A stretch of 64,000 nt of DNA, from NCBI GenBank assembly GCA_016716425.1, contig JADJWJ010000002.1, positions 1-64,000 of the forward strand, written 5' to 3'. Both the position numbers and the translations under genes were made by a program. This DNA is from Betaproteobacteria bacterium. GTDB lineage: Bacteria > Pseudomonadota > Gammaproteobacteria > Burkholderiales > Casimicrobiaceae. The notes below the pieces were generated by a model, which saw nothing but the letters and a program-made list of their open reading frames with translations, had not been told where the DNA came from and made no database searches. Position 1 is the first letter of the stretch. Each line of letters opens with the position of its first letter. Positions 6,345 to 15,390 of this stretch are shown piece by piece.

Positions 6345-7346
6345 TCAGCCGCGCACCGCCAGCACGACCTTGCCGATCAGCGCGCCGGACTCCATCAGCG
6401 CGTGCGCGGCCGCCGCCTCGGCCAAGGGGAACGTCCGTTGGATGACGACCTTGAGCCTGCCTTCGGCGAACAGCGGCCAGACCTGCGCGCGCAGCGCCTG
6501 CGCCAGTGCGACCTTGCGTGCCTGCGGGCTCGCGCGCAGCGTCGACCCGGTCACGGTGAGCCGCTTCATCATGACGTGCCGCAGGTCGACCTCGACGCGG
6601 CTGCCTTCGAGGAACGCGATCTGCACGAGCCTGCCCTCGGGCGCCAGGCAGCGCAGGTTGCGCTCGACGTAGCTGCCGCCGACCATGTCGAGCACGACGT
6701 CCACGCCGCGCTTGCCGGTGATCCGCCAGACTTCGGCGGACCAGTCCTGCGCCTTGTAGTCGAGCGCGTGGTCGGCGCCCATCGCGCGGCAGAACGCGAC
6801 CTTCTCGGGCGTGCCTGCCGTCGCGAACACGACGGCGCCGAACGCCTTGCATAGCTGGATCGCCGTGAGTCCGATGCCGCTCGTCCCGCCGTGGATCAGC
6901 ACCGACTCGCCGGCCGCAAAGCGGATGCGGTCGAACAGGTTGTACCAGACGGTGAAATAGTTCTCCGGCACGCACGCGGCCTCGGCGAGCGACAGTCCCG
7001 GCGGCGGCGGCAGGCAGAAGCCCGCGGGCGCCGTGCAGTACTCGGCATAGCCGCCGCCCGGCGTCAGCGCACACACGTCGTCGCCGACCTTCCACTCCGT
7101 CACGCCGTCGCCGAGCGCGGCGATGCGGCCGGCGACCTCGAGGCCGACGATCGGCGACGCGTCGGGCGGCGGCGGGTACGCGCCCGAGCGCTGCAGGCAG
7201 TCCGGCCGGTTGACCCCGGCGTATGCGACCTCGATCAGCACCTCGCCGGGCTTCGCCGCCGGCAACGGCCCCTCGGCCGTGACCAGCACGTCGGGCGGGC
7301 CCGGCTCGCGGATGGCGACGTAGCGCATCGTGCTCGGCAGCGGCAT
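6345..7346 (-). CDS. NAD(P)H:quinone oxidoreductase, zeta-crystallin type
   Basis: A 333-aa zinc-independent medium-chain reductase (MDR superfamily). It has the family N-terminal signature RYVAIREPGPPDVL, GVNRPDCLQRSGAYPPPP (the quinone-reductase substrate segment), the nucleotide-binding HGGTSGIGLTAIQL at ~145-158 and a C-terminal IGKVVLAV. Such enzymes reduce quinones or enones with NADPH in the cytosol. It ends 19 bp from the convergent SDR gene and starts 59 bp from dnaE, which is upstream on the same strand. Length is normal for the family. The exact substrate is not predictable. Confidence 0.88.
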   Translation of the reverse strand: MPLPSTMRYVAIREPGPPDVLVTAEGPLPAAKPGEVLIEVAYAGVNRPDCLQRSGAYPPPPDASPIVGLEVAGRIAALGDGVTEWKVGDDVCALTPGGGYAEYCTAPAGFCLPPPPGLSLAEAACVPENYFTVWYNLFDRIRFAAGESVLIHGGTSGIGLTAIQLCKAFGAVVFATAGTPEKVAFCRAMGADHALDYKAQDWSAEVWRITGKRGVDVVLDMVGGSYVERNLRCLAPEGRLVQIAFLEGSRVEVDLRHVMMKRLTVTGSTLRASPQARKVALAQALRAQVWPLFAEGRLKVVIQRTFPLAEAAAAHALMESGALIGKVVLAVRG

Positions 7347-7404
7347 GACATCGTGTCCTTGCGGTGGGTCGATTCGGTGCGGCGCACGGCGCCGCGGCGG
7401 AAGG

Positions 7405-10400
7405 TCAGTACACGACGCGGACGTTCTCCGGCGCGAGCCACTCGCGCAGGCGGTCGAGCAGCGCGTCGTCGAGGTTCACGCGCCAGTCGGGCGAGAGCTC
7501 GACCTCGCCCGCGACGCGGTCGTTCGCGTACGCGACGGTGACCGGCTTGTCGCCGGGGCGGAACGGCTGCAGGATCTCGGCCAGCGCGGACGCCGACGCG
7601 TTGCCGTTGCACGCGAGCTTCAGGCCCTTCGCGTGCTTGCGGCGGAGCGTCGCGAGGTCGTGGAGGCTCTCGGCCACGATGCGCAGGCCCTGCGCCTCGC
7701 CGTCGTCGGTCATCCGCTGCGTGACCTTGACTTCGGCGATCACCAGCTGATCCTCGCGCAGCAGGTGGCGCACCGCGTCGAACGTCTCGTTGTAGACCAT
7801 GATCTCGGCCGAGCCGTGGCCGTCGTCCAGCGTGACGAACGCCATCTTGCCGCGCCGGCTCGCCTGCACGCGCAGCTGCGTGACGATGCCGGCGACCAGC
7901 ATGCGCTCCGACCGCGGCGCAAGGCTCGCGATCGTCGTGCGCACGATCGGCGCGAGCTCCGCCGCGTAGCCGGCGAACGGATGGCCGGACAGGTAGTAGC
8001 CGATCGCCGCCTTCTCGTGCTGCAGGCGCTCGGCGTCGGTCCAGTCGCGCGTGGCGACGAGGCCGACCGAGGGCTCGCCCGACTCCTCGCCGAACAACGA
8101 CACCTGTGCGACGTTGGCCGCCGCGCGCTCGGCTGCCTCCAGCGCGATGCCGACGGAGGCGAGCAGCGCCGCCCGCCGTGGTTCGATCGCGTCGAACGCG
8201 CCGGCCTTGACCAGCGCCTCGATCGCGCGCCGGTTGACCACGCGGCGGTCGATGCGCCGGCAGAAGTCGAAGAGGTCGCGGAAGGGGCCGCCGGCGACGC
8301 GGGCCGCGACGACGGCCTCGATCGCCGCCTCGCCCGTGCCCTTGACCCCGCCCAGGCCATAGCGGATCCGTTTCGCGTCGACCGGCTCGAACCGGTAGTT
8401 CGACGCGTTGACGTCGGGCGGCAGCACTGCGAGACCCTGCGCGATCGCGTCGTCGCGGAAGCTGCGCACCTTGTCGGTGTCGTCCATGACCAGCGACAGG
8501 TTTGCCGCCATGAACGCCGCGGCGTGATGCGCCTTGAACCACGCGGTCTGGTACGCGACGAGCGCATAGGCGGCAGCGTGCGACTTGTTGAAGCCGTAGC
8601 CCGCGAACTTCTCCATCAGATCGAACAGATGCGTGGCCCGCGCCTCGGTCACGGCGTTCCTCGTCGCGCCCGCGACGAAGATCGAGCGGTGCTTGGCCAT
8701 CTCCTCGGGCTTCTTCTTGCCCATTGCTCGCCGCAGCAGGTCGGCGCCGCCCAGCGTGTAGCCGCCGATCTCCTGCGCGATCTGCATCACCTGCTCCTGG
8801 TACACCATGACGCCGTACGTCGGTCCCAGGATCGGCTCGAGGCGAGGGTCGGCGTAGGCGGCGCGCTCGCGTCCGGACTTGCGCGCCGTGTAGTCCGGGA
8901 TGAGCTCCATCGGCCCCGGGCGATACAGCGCGACCAGCGCGATGATGTCCTCGAACGAGTTGACCGGTGCCTGCTTCAGGAGCTCGCGCATGCCGCGCGA
9001 TTCGAACTGGAACACGGCGGTCGTGTTCCCGGTGCGGAAGATCGCGAACGCGGCCTGATCGTCGAGCGGCAGCGCGTCCAGCTCGACCTCTACTTCAGGG
9101 TCGAGCTTGCGCACGTAGCGGACGGTCCAGTCGAGGATCGTCAGCGTGGTGAGGCCCAGGAAGTCGAACTTGACGAGGCCGACCGCCTCGACGTCGTCCT
9201 TGTCGAACTGGGAGATGATCGCGTCGCCGTTGGGCTGCACGTACAGCGGGCAGAAATCGGTGAGCTTGCCGGGCGCGATCAGCACGCCGCCCGCGTGCAT
9301 GCCGACGTTGCGCGGCAGGCCCTCGAGCTGCTCGGCCAGCTCGAGCAGCTGCCGCACCTCCTCCTCGGCGGCCTCGCGCTCGCCCAGCAGCGGCTCGACG
9401 TCGCGCGCGTAGATGACGTTCGCCTCCGGTTCGCCGTTGCGGCGCTTCAGCGTCACCAGCTTGCCCGGCTGGAACGGGATCAGCTTGGCGATGCCGTCGA
9501 CGAACGGGTAGGGCAGGTCGAGCACGCGGCCGACGTCGCGCACGGCGGCCTTGGCGGCGAGCGTGCCGAACGTCGCGATCTGCGATACCGAGTCGGCACC
9601 GTACTTGCGCTTGACGTAGTCGATGACGCGGTCGCGACCGTCCTGGCAGAAGTCGATGTCGAAGTCCGGCATCGACACCCGTTCGGGGTTGAGGAAGCGC
9701 TCGAACAGCAGCGCGTACCGCAGCGGGTCGAGGTCGGTGATGCCGAGGGAATAGGCGACGAGCGAGCCCGCGCCCGAGCCGCGACCCGGGCCGACGGGGA
9801 CGCGATTGTCCCGCGCCCAGCCGATGAAGTCGGCGACGATCAGGAAGTAGCCGGCGAAGCCCATCTGCACGATGGTCTTCGTCTCGAATTCGAGCCGCGC
9901 GACGTACTCGGGCCGCTTCGCGTCGCGCACCGCCGCGTCGGGATACAGGCGGGCGAGCCGCCGCTCGAGCCCGGCGGCAGCCTCGTTGCGCAGATGCTCG
10001 TCGATTGTCACACCGGGCGGCGTCGGGAACGCCGGTAGGTGGTTCTCGCCCAGCGGGATCGTCAGGTTGCAGCGCTGTGCGATCGCGACGGAGTTCGCGA
10101 GCGCCTCGGGGAGGTCGGCGAAGCGCTCGCGCATCTCCGCCTGCGTGGTGAAGTACTGGTCGGCGGTGAAGCGGCGCGGGCGCCGCGTGTCGGCGAGCAC
10201 GTGCCCTTCGGCGATGCACACGCGCGCCTCGTGCGCGCGGAAGTCGTCGCGCGTGGCGAACTGCACCGGATGCGTGGCGACGACCGGCAACGCGAGCTCG
10301 CCGGCGAGCGCGACGGTGGCGGCGACCAGCGACTCGTCGTCGGCGTGGCCCGCGCGCTGCACCTCGAGGTAGTAGCGCTGCGGGAACCACGCCGCCCACT

Positions 10401-10869
10401 CGCGCGCGGCGCGTGCGGCGCCGGCTGCGTTGCCCTGGACGAGCGCGCTGCCGACGTCGCCCGCGCGGGCGCCGGACAGCGCGATCAGGCCGTCGGTGCC
10501 TTCGCCGAACCACGCGCGCTGGAGCTCCGCGCGACCGCGGTGCTGGTGGTGGCGATAGGCGCGCGACAGCCAGTCGGCGAGCTTGAGATAGCCGGCCCGG
10601 TCGGCGGCGAGCAGGATGGCGCGGAACGGCGCGTCGCGCTCGGTGTCGTGCGTCAGCCACACGTCGCAGCCGACGATCGGCTTGACGCCGGCCGCGCGCG
10701 CCGCCTTGTAGAACTTGACGAGCCCGAACGCGTTGGCGAGGTCGGTGATCGCCAGCGCCGGCATCGCGTCCGCGGCCGCCGCGGCCACCGCGTCGTCGAT
10801 CCGCACCGTCCCGTCGACGACCGAGTATTCGCTGTGCAGGCGAAGGTGGACGAAGGACGGAGCGGACAT
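7405..10869 (-). CDS. dnaE: DNA polymerase III alpha subunit
   Basis: Catalytic subunit of the replicative polymerase, 1154 aa, the usual DnaE length. The N-terminal PHP domain starts with VHLRLHSEYSVVDGTVRIDD. The palm carries PDFDIDF at about residue 403 with the third acidic residue in KFDFLGL near 566. The finger region has the GRGSGAGSLVAYSLGI signature. An HhH and OB-fold region closes the C-terminus (YYLSGHPFAGY...GIVTQLR). ATG 10869 places the PHP motif at the normal distance. It would act with the epsilon proofreading subunit and the beta clamp. No frameshift is visible across 3.5 kb. Confidence 0.97.
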   Translation of the reverse strand: MSAPSFVHLRLHSEYSVVDGTVRIDDAVAAAAADAMPALAITDLANAFGLVKFYKAARAAGVKPIVGCDVWLTHDTERDAPFRAILLAADRAGYLKLADWLSRAYRHHQHRGRAELQRAWFGEGTDGLIALSGARAGDVGSALVQGNAAGAARAAREWAAWFPQRYYLEVQRAGHADDESLVAATVALAGELALPVVATHPVQFATRDDFRAHEARVCIAEGHVLADTRRPRRFTADQYFTTQAEMRERFADLPEALANSVAIAQRCNLTIPLGENHLPAFPTPPGVTIDEHLRNEAAAGLERRLARLYPDAAVRDAKRPEYVARLEFETKTIVQMGFAGYFLIVADFIGWARDNRVPVGPGRGSGAGSLVAYSLGITDLDPLRYALLFERFLNPERVSMPDFDIDFCQDGRDRVIDYVKRKYGADSVSQIATFGTLAAKAAVRDVGRVLDLPYPFVDGIAKLIPFQPGKLVTLKRRNGEPEANVIYARDVEPLLGEREAAEEEVRQLLELAEQLEGLPRNVGMHAGGVLIAPGKLTDFCPLYVQPNGDAIISQFDKDDVEAVGLVKFDFLGLTTLTILDWTVRYVRKLDPEVEVELDALPLDDQAAFAIFRTGNTTAVFQFESRGMRELLKQAPVNSFEDIIALVALYRPGPMELIPDYTARKSGRERAAYADPRLEPILGPTYGVMVYQEQVMQIAQEIGGYTLGGADLLRRAMGKKKPEEMAKHRSIFVAGATRNAVTEARATHLFDLMEKFAGYGFNKSHAAAYALVAYQTAWFKAHHAAAFMAANLSLVMDDTDKVRSFRDDAIAQGLAVLPPDVNASNYRFEPVDAKRIRYGLGGVKGTGEAAIEAVVAARVAGGPFRDLFDFCRRIDRRVVNRRAIEALVKAGAFDAIEPRRAALLASVGIALEAAERAAANVAQVSLFGEESGEPSVGLVATRDWTDAERLQHEKAAIGYYLSGHPFAGYAAELAPIVRTTIASLAPRSERMLVAGIVTQLRVQASRRGKMAFVTLDDGHGSAEIMVYNETFDAVRHLLREDQLVIAEVKVTQRMTDDGEAQGLRIVAESLHDLATLRRKHAKGLKLACNGNASASALAEILQPFRPGDKPVTVAYANDRVAGEVELSPDWRVNLDDALLDRLREWLAPENVRVVY

Positions 10870-10886
10870 GTCGGGCGTGCGCGGGG

Positions 10887-10895
10887 TGCTAGAAT
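10887..10895 (+). promoter_or_regulatory. extended -10 promoter candidate (TGC-TAGAAT)
   Basis: TGC TAGAAT between the divergent dnaE (start 10869) and the lipoprotein gene (start 10952). It points toward the lipoprotein/hydrolase/EamA operon; no -35 match. Confidence 0.4.
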
Positions 10896-10951
10896 TCTAC
10901 TCCGTTCGCATCGGCCGCCGCGGCGTCCGCCGGGGCCGCGCCCTCATCGCC

Positions 10952-11251
10952 ATGCGCTCATCGCCGCGCGCCGCGCGCTTCCTTGTCCTGCTCGGCATCG
11001 CCGCCGTCGCGGGCTGCGCGAGCGCGCCGCGTGAGCCGGCTGCGCCGACGCCCGCGCAGCCGGCGCCGTACGTCGAGCCGCCGCCGCCGCCCGTCAACCT
11101 GCAGGGCTTCCCGCCGACGTACCGGCTGGGATTCGGCGACGGCTGCGCGACCGGCCGCGGCGCCGAGAAGAAGGATCCCGTGCGCTTCGCGAGCGACGGC
11201 AACTACCGCGTGGGCTGGCAGGACGGGCTCGCGCAGTGCCGAAGGCCATGA
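10952..11251 (+). CDS. small lipoprotein, 99 aa
   Basis: A short lipoprotein: basic start (MRSSPRAARF), hydrophobic stretch and lipobox ending AVAGC (Cys ~21), then a proline-rich linker (PAPYVEPPPPPVN) and a small conserved-looking C-terminal domain, YRLGFGDGCATGRG and YRVGWQDGLAQC. After signal peptidase II cleavage it would be anchored to a membrane, probably the outer one. The internal cysteines could form a disulfide. Its stop overlaps the hydrolase start (ATGA), so the two are co-translated. The start is chosen because it puts the signal peptide at the N-terminus. Role unknown. Confidence 0.75.
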   Translation: MRSSPRAARFLVLLGIAAVAGCASAPREPAAPTPAQPAPYVEPPPPPVNLQGFPPTYRLGFGDGCATGRGAEKKDPVRFASDGNYRVGWQDGLAQCRRP

Positions 11252-12165
11252 CCGCCGAGCGCGTGCACGCGTACCGGCCGGTGAAGCCGTCGGCGTCGCG
11301 CTTCGTCGCCGTGCGCGGCCTCTCCTATCACGTGCGCACGTGGGGCGAGCCCTCGGCGCGCAAGCTGTTTCTGCTGCACGGCTGGATGGACGTGTCCGCT
11401 TCGTTCCAGTTCATGGTCGACGCGCTCGCCGGCGACTGGCACGTGCTGGCGCCGGACTGGCGCGGCTTCGGCCTGTCGGAGGCGCCGCAGGACGGCTACT
11501 GGTTCTTGGACTACACGGCGGACCTCGATGCGCTGGTGCGCGCGCTGGCGCGCGGCGAGAAGATCGCGCTGGCCGGACACAGCCTCGGCGCGAACGTCGC
11601 GCTGCTGTATGCCGGCGCGCGCCCCGGCAACGTCTCGCACGTCGTGGCGTTGGACGGTTTCGGCGTGCCGGACCAGCCGGCGGACCAGGCGCCGCAGAAG
11701 CTCGCGCACTGGCTCGACGCGCTCGCCGCGCCGGAAGGCTTCGCGCCGTATCGCGACATGGCCGCCGTCGCCGACCGGCTGCAGAAGAACAACCGCAGGC
11801 TTTCGCGCGACAAGGCAGCGTTCATCGCGGAGCACTGGGCCGAGCGCATGGCCGACGGCAGCGCGCGGCTGCGCGCCGATCCGAAGCACAAGCTGCCGTT
11901 TCCGACGACGTACCGGATGGCGGACATGTACGCGGTGTGGCGCGCGATCGCGGCGCCGATGCTGTGGGTCGCGGGCGCGGACTCGCACATCCCGAAGTGG
12001 CTCGCCGCCGGCGGCGACGCCGCGACCGAGGTCGCGCGCCGGTTCGCGCACATGCCCGGCGCGCGGCTCGTGACCATCCCCGACGCGGGCCACATGCTCC
12101 ACCACGACCAGCCGGAAGCAGTCGCGCGCGAGCTCGAGACTTTCTTGTCCACGCCCGCCGGCTGA
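11248..12165 (+). CDS. alpha/beta-hydrolase fold protein
   Basis: A 305-aa alpha/beta hydrolase. It has the oxyanion motif LLHGWMDVSASF (~48-60), nucleophile elbow GHSLGAN (catalytic Ser), an acid residue in the VAGADSHIPK region and the catalytic His in DAGHMLHHDQPE. No signal peptide, so cytosolic. ATG 11248 overlaps the upstream stop as ATGA; a GTG 12 bp earlier is a weaker choice. The EamA exporter gene starts in its stop codon (TGATG), so lipoprotein, hydrolase and exporter form one operon. Esterase or epoxide/haloalkane hydrolase activity is possible; the substrate is unknown. Confidence 0.85.
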   Translation: MTAERVHAYRPVKPSASRFVAVRGLSYHVRTWGEPSARKLFLLHGWMDVSASFQFMVDALAGDWHVLAPDWRGFGLSEAPQDGYWFLDYTADLDALVRALARGEKIALAGHSLGANVALLYAGARPGNVSHVVALDGFGVPDQPADQAPQKLAHWLDALAAPEGFAPYRDMAAVADRLQKNNRRLSRDKAAFIAEHWAERMADGSARLRADPKHKLPFPTTYRMADMYAVWRAIAAPMLWVAGADSHIPKWLAAGGDAATEVARRFAHMPGARLVTIPDAGHMLHHDQPEAVARELETFLSTPAG

Positions 12166-13103
12166 TGCGGGGGCGACTCGGCATCCACTCGCGGCGCGGC
12201 GCCTACATGGCGCTGGGCGCGCTGACGCTGATCTGGGGCAGCAACTGGATCACGATGAAGCTCGCGCTGCAACACGCCGATCCGGTGGTGCTCAACGTGC
12301 AGCGGACGTGGCTCGCCGCGCTCGTGCTCTTCGCCGTGCTGATCGCGCAGGGGCGGCCGCTCGCGCCCGCCTCCTGGCTCGCGATCGTGGTCACCGGCTT
12401 TTTCCAGACGACGATCAACTTCGGCTCGACCACGATGGCGCTCGCCGGCGGCGGCGCGGGGCGCACGTCGGTGCTGGTGTTCACGATGCCGTTCTGGACG
12501 CTGCTGATCGCGTGGCCGGTGCTGCACGAGCGCGTGCGCGGCAGCCAGTGGCTGGCGGTGGTGCTCGCCTTTGCCGGACTCACGCTCGTCGTGGCGCCGT
12601 GGGACTGGTCGGGCGACCTGACGCCCAAGCTGTGGGCGGTGTTCTCGGGCTTCGGCTGGGCGGCGGGCACCGTGGCGACCAAGTACTTCCAGCGCGGCAA
12701 AAGCTTCGATCCGCTCAATTTCATGGCCTGGCAGATGGCGATCGGCGTGCTGCCGCTGACGCTGCTGCCGGTATTCGCCGACTTTCCAGCGACGCGCTGG
12801 AGCCCCACCTACGCGCTGCTGCTGGTCCTGGTCGGCGTCGTGTCCACCGGCATCGGCTTCATGCTGTGGATCGCGATCCTGCGCTTCCTGCCGGCAGGCA
12901 CCGCATCGCTCAACATGTTCGCGATTCCGGTGATCGCGCTGGTGTCGTCGATGCTGGTGTTCGGCGAGCGGCTGACGGAGAACGAGTGGATCGGCATCGC
13001 GCTGATCGGCGCCGGCCTCGCGATCGTGTCGCTGCACGCGTGGCGCGCGAGCCGGCGAGGAGGCACGGCACCGCCGGCGCCCACGCCGCTCGACGGCGGG
13101 TGA
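12165..13103 (+). CDS. EamA-family (DMT) exporter
   Basis: Drug/metabolite-transporter superfamily protein of 312 aa with about ten hydrophobic helices and two EamA repeats. The first begins LGALTLIWGSNWITMKLALQ and the second KLWAVFSGFGWAAGTVATKY. Such inner-membrane proteins export amino acids, purines or other metabolites. The C-terminus ends in a short Arg/Pro tail. ATG 12165 overlaps the hydrolase stop, so it is translationally coupled. The substrate cannot be assigned. Confidence 0.87.
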   Translation: MRGRLGIHSRRGAYMALGALTLIWGSNWITMKLALQHADPVVLNVQRTWLAALVLFAVLIAQGRPLAPASWLAIVVTGFFQTTINFGSTTMALAGGGAGRTSVLVFTMPFWTLLIAWPVLHERVRGSQWLAVVLAFAGLTLVVAPWDWSGDLTPKLWAVFSGFGWAAGTVATKYFQRGKSFDPLNFMAWQMAIGVLPLTLLPVFADFPATRWSPTYALLLVLVGVVSTGIGFMLWIAILRFLPAGTASLNMFAIPVIALVSSMLVFGERLTENEWIGIALIGAGLAIVSLHAWRASRRGGTAPPAPTPLDGG

Positions 13104-13141
13104 TTTCGCCGCGCGGGCGGCCGCAGCAAGCGCGCCGCCGG

Positions 13142-13147
13142 TAGAAT
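13142..13147 (+). promoter_or_regulatory. candidate -10 (TAGAAT) of the efflux operon
   Basis: TAGAAT in the 108-bp gap between the EamA gene and the efflux operon, 64 bp before ATG 13212. No -35 match. Confidence 0.35.
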
Positions 13148-13211
13148 AGCCAGCTCGCCGCGGTCAGCGCCCCTGCGGCGCCCCGCGGCCCCACGACGGC
13201 ACCCCCAAACC

Positions 13212-14435
13212 ATGTCGCAAGAGACCTCTCCGGACCTCTCCAAGCTAAGGATCGACCGCCAGCTGGCACCGGTCCGTTCCCGCCGGCGCCGGCGGTGGCT
13301 GTGGCTCGGCCTCCTCCTCGTCGCCCTGGCGGCCGGCGGCGGCTGGTTCGCGCTGCAGCCGCGCGCGCTCTCCGTGCAGGCGGCCCCGATCGTCGTCGCG
13401 TATCCGTCGCAGCAGTTCGTCGTCCTCAACGCGACCGGCTACGTCGTCGCGCAGCGCAAGGCGTCGATCTCGTCGAAGGCGACCGGCCGCCTGGAGTGGC
13501 TGGGGGTCGCCGAGGGCTCGCGCGTCAAGGCGGGCGACGTGATCGCGCGCATCGACGCGCGCGACGTCGTCGCGCAGGCCGACACGGCGCAGGCGAATGT
13601 CGGCGCGGCACAGGCGGCGTTGACCCAGGCGCGCGCCGAGGAGACCGACGCGCTGGCGCAGTTGAAGCGCAGCCAGGACCTGCTCGCCAAGGGCTTCGTG
13701 TCGGCCGCGTCGGTGGACACGGCGAAGGCGCGCGCGGACCGTGCGGTGGCGGGCGTGGCCAGCGCCAAAGCGAACATCGCGGCCGCCGAGTCCGCCGCGC
13801 GCAACGCGCTGGTCGCCGTCGACTACACGGTCATCCGCGCGCCGTTCGACGGCGTCATCCTGTCGAAGAGCGCCAACGTCGGCGACCTCGTGACCCCGTT
13901 CTCCAACGCGACGGACTCGAAGGGCGCCGTCGTGTCGATGGCGGACATGAGCACGCTGGAGGTCGAGGCCGACGTGTCCGAATCGAGCCTCGCGAAGATC
14001 CAGGTGGGACAGCCGGCCGAGATCGTGCTCGACGCGCTGCCGGGCGCGCGCTTCCGCGGCCGCATCAGCCGGATGGTGCCGACGATCGACCGCGCGAAGG
14101 CGACGGTGATGACCAAGGTCAAGTTCGACGAGATCGATCCGCGCGTGCTGCCGGAGATGAGCGCCAAGGTGAGCTTCCTGTCGAAGGAGGTGACGCCCGA
14201 GGAGCAGAAGCCGCTGGTGGCGGTCAACCCGGCCGCGCTCGCGCAGCGCGATGGCCGCGCCGTGGTGTTCGTCGTGCGCGACGACAAGGCCGTTGCGGTC
14301 CCGGTGACGGAGGGCGCCAAGTTCTCCGACCTGGTCGCGATCGCCGGCGACGTCAAGGCGGGCGACCGGGCGGTGCTGCGGCCGCCGGAGACGCTGCAGA
14401 CCGGCGCGCTCGTCAAGGTCGTCGCGGCGAAGTAG
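13212..14435 (+). CDS. MacA-like periplasmic adaptor (membrane fusion protein)
   Basis: A 407-aa adaptor with an N-terminal cytoplasmic basic segment, one transmembrane helix (WLWLGLLLVALAAGGGWFAL, ~30-50), biotinyl-lipoyl halves (TGYVVAQRKASISSKATGRL and YTVIRAPFDGVILSKSANVG) around an alanine-rich coiled coil, and a beta-barrel (ADVSESSLAKIQVGQPAEIV). This is the family linking inner-membrane ABC transporters to an outer-membrane channel. The ATPase gene starts 18 bp later and two FtsX-like permease genes follow, so it is a MacAB-type export system. No outer-membrane channel gene is next to it. Confidence 0.9.
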   Translation: MSQETSPDLSKLRIDRQLAPVRSRRRRRWLWLGLLLVALAAGGGWFALQPRALSVQAAPIVVAYPSQQFVVLNATGYVVAQRKASISSKATGRLEWLGVAEGSRVKAGDVIARIDARDVVAQADTAQANVGAAQAALTQARAEETDALAQLKRSQDLLAKGFVSAASVDTAKARADRAVAGVASAKANIAAAESAARNALVAVDYTVIRAPFDGVILSKSANVGDLVTPFSNATDSKGAVVSMADMSTLEVEADVSESSLAKIQVGQPAEIVLDALPGARFRGRISRMVPTIDRAKATVMTKVKFDEIDPRVLPEMSAKVSFLSKEVTPEEQKPLVAVNPAALAQRDGRAVVFVVRDDKAVAVPVTEGAKFSDLVAIAGDVKAGDRAVLRPPETLQTGALVKVVAAK

Positions 14436-14453
14436 CGCGCGCCGGCCACGTCC

Positions 14454-15173
14454 ATGCCCGCGCCCGCCAGCGACACCGTCGCCGCGGAGTCCGCTCACCG
14501 CGGCTCGCTGGTCGCCATCCGCGGCCTGACCAAGCACTACGTGCGCGGCGACCAGATCATCCCCGTGCTGGTCGACATCAATCTCGACATCGACGTCGGC
14601 GAGTTCGTCGCGCTGATGGGGCCGTCGGGCTCGGGCAAGTCGACGCTGCTCAACCTGATCGCCGGCATCGACAAGCCCTCGTCCGGCGAGATCCGCGTCG
14701 CCGGCGTGGATATCGCCCAGCTCTCGGAGGGGGACCTCGCGGCGTGGCGCGCGACGCACGTCGGCTTCATCTTCCAGTTCTACAATCTGATGCCGGTGCT
14801 GACCGCGTTCCAGAACGTCGAGCTGCCGCTGCAGCTCACGACGCTGTCGCGGCGCGAGCGGCGCGAGCGCGTCGAGCACGCGATGGCGCTGGTCGGCCTG
14901 TCCGACCGGGTGGAGCACTACCCGAACGAGCTCTCCGGCGGCCAGCAGCAGCGTGTGGCCATCGCGCGCGCGCTGATCGCCGACCCGACGGTGATCGTCG
15001 CCGACGAGCCGACCGGCGACCTCGACCGGGTCACCGCCGAGGAGATCCTGTCGCTGCTCGACGCGCTCAACCGCGAGCTCGGCAAGAGCATCATCATGGT
15101 GACGCACGACCCCAAGGCGGCGGGCAAGGCGCGGCGCCTCATCCACCTCGAAAAAGGCGTGCTGGTCGACTAG
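14454..15173 (+). CDS. ABC transporter ATPase, MacB/LolD type
   Basis: A 239-aa nucleotide-binding subunit. Walker A is GPSGSGKST (~60), the Q-loop is in FQFYNLMPVL, the signature LSGGQQQRVAIARAL, Walker B VIVADEPTGDLD and the switch His in MVTHD. The sequence groups with ATPases of FtsX-type permeases (MacB, LolD). It energises the two permeases that follow, with the adaptor upstream. A 90-bp hairpin-forming repeat lies between it and the next gene, which may lower distal expression. Confidence 0.93.
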   Translation: MPAPASDTVAAESAHRGSLVAIRGLTKHYVRGDQIIPVLVDINLDIDVGEFVALMGPSGSGKSTLLNLIAGIDKPSSGEIRVAGVDIAQLSEGDLAAWRATHVGFIFQFYNLMPVLTAFQNVELPLQLTTLSRRERRERVEHAMALVGLSDRVEHYPNELSGGQQQRVAIARALIADPTVIVADEPTGDLDRVTAEEILSLLDALNRELGKSIIMVTHDPKAAGKARRLIHLEKGVLVD

Positions 15174-15233
15174 ATGAGGATCACCACAGTCTTGCGTCCC
15201 GGAGGCCGTACGGCGTTCGCGGGGTTTCGGTCG

Positions 15234-15323
15234 TCGTCCCCGCGCAAGCGGGGACCCAGCGGCGCCGCCGTGGCCGTCACTGTCGGAGGCACGACACTGG
15301 GTCCCCGCTTGCGCGGGGACGAC
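15234..15323. repeat. REP-like palindrome inside the efflux operon
   Basis: GTCGTCCCCGCGCAAGCGGGGACCCAG (15234-15260) and its reverse complement (15297-15323) flank a 36-bp centre. Each arm also folds on itself (CCCCGCGCAAGCGGGG). This is the common bacterial 'CCCGCG..AAGCGGG' class of dispersed palindromes. It separates the ATPase and first permease genes. Confidence 0.75.
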
Positions 15324-15390
15324 GCGTGGACGCCGCGCGACGCCAGATCGTCGCGCTGAACAGCCGCGATCAGACCCGGTCGGCCCCACC

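Noticed and set aside
7330..10038. A 902-codon open frame antisense to dnaE
   Set aside because: It mirrors dnaE codons in high-GC DNA, has Arg/Val/Asp-rich low-complexity translation, no motifs and no ribosome-binding site. Similar antisense frames over clpA, mutL-leuC and fimV were dropped for the same reason.
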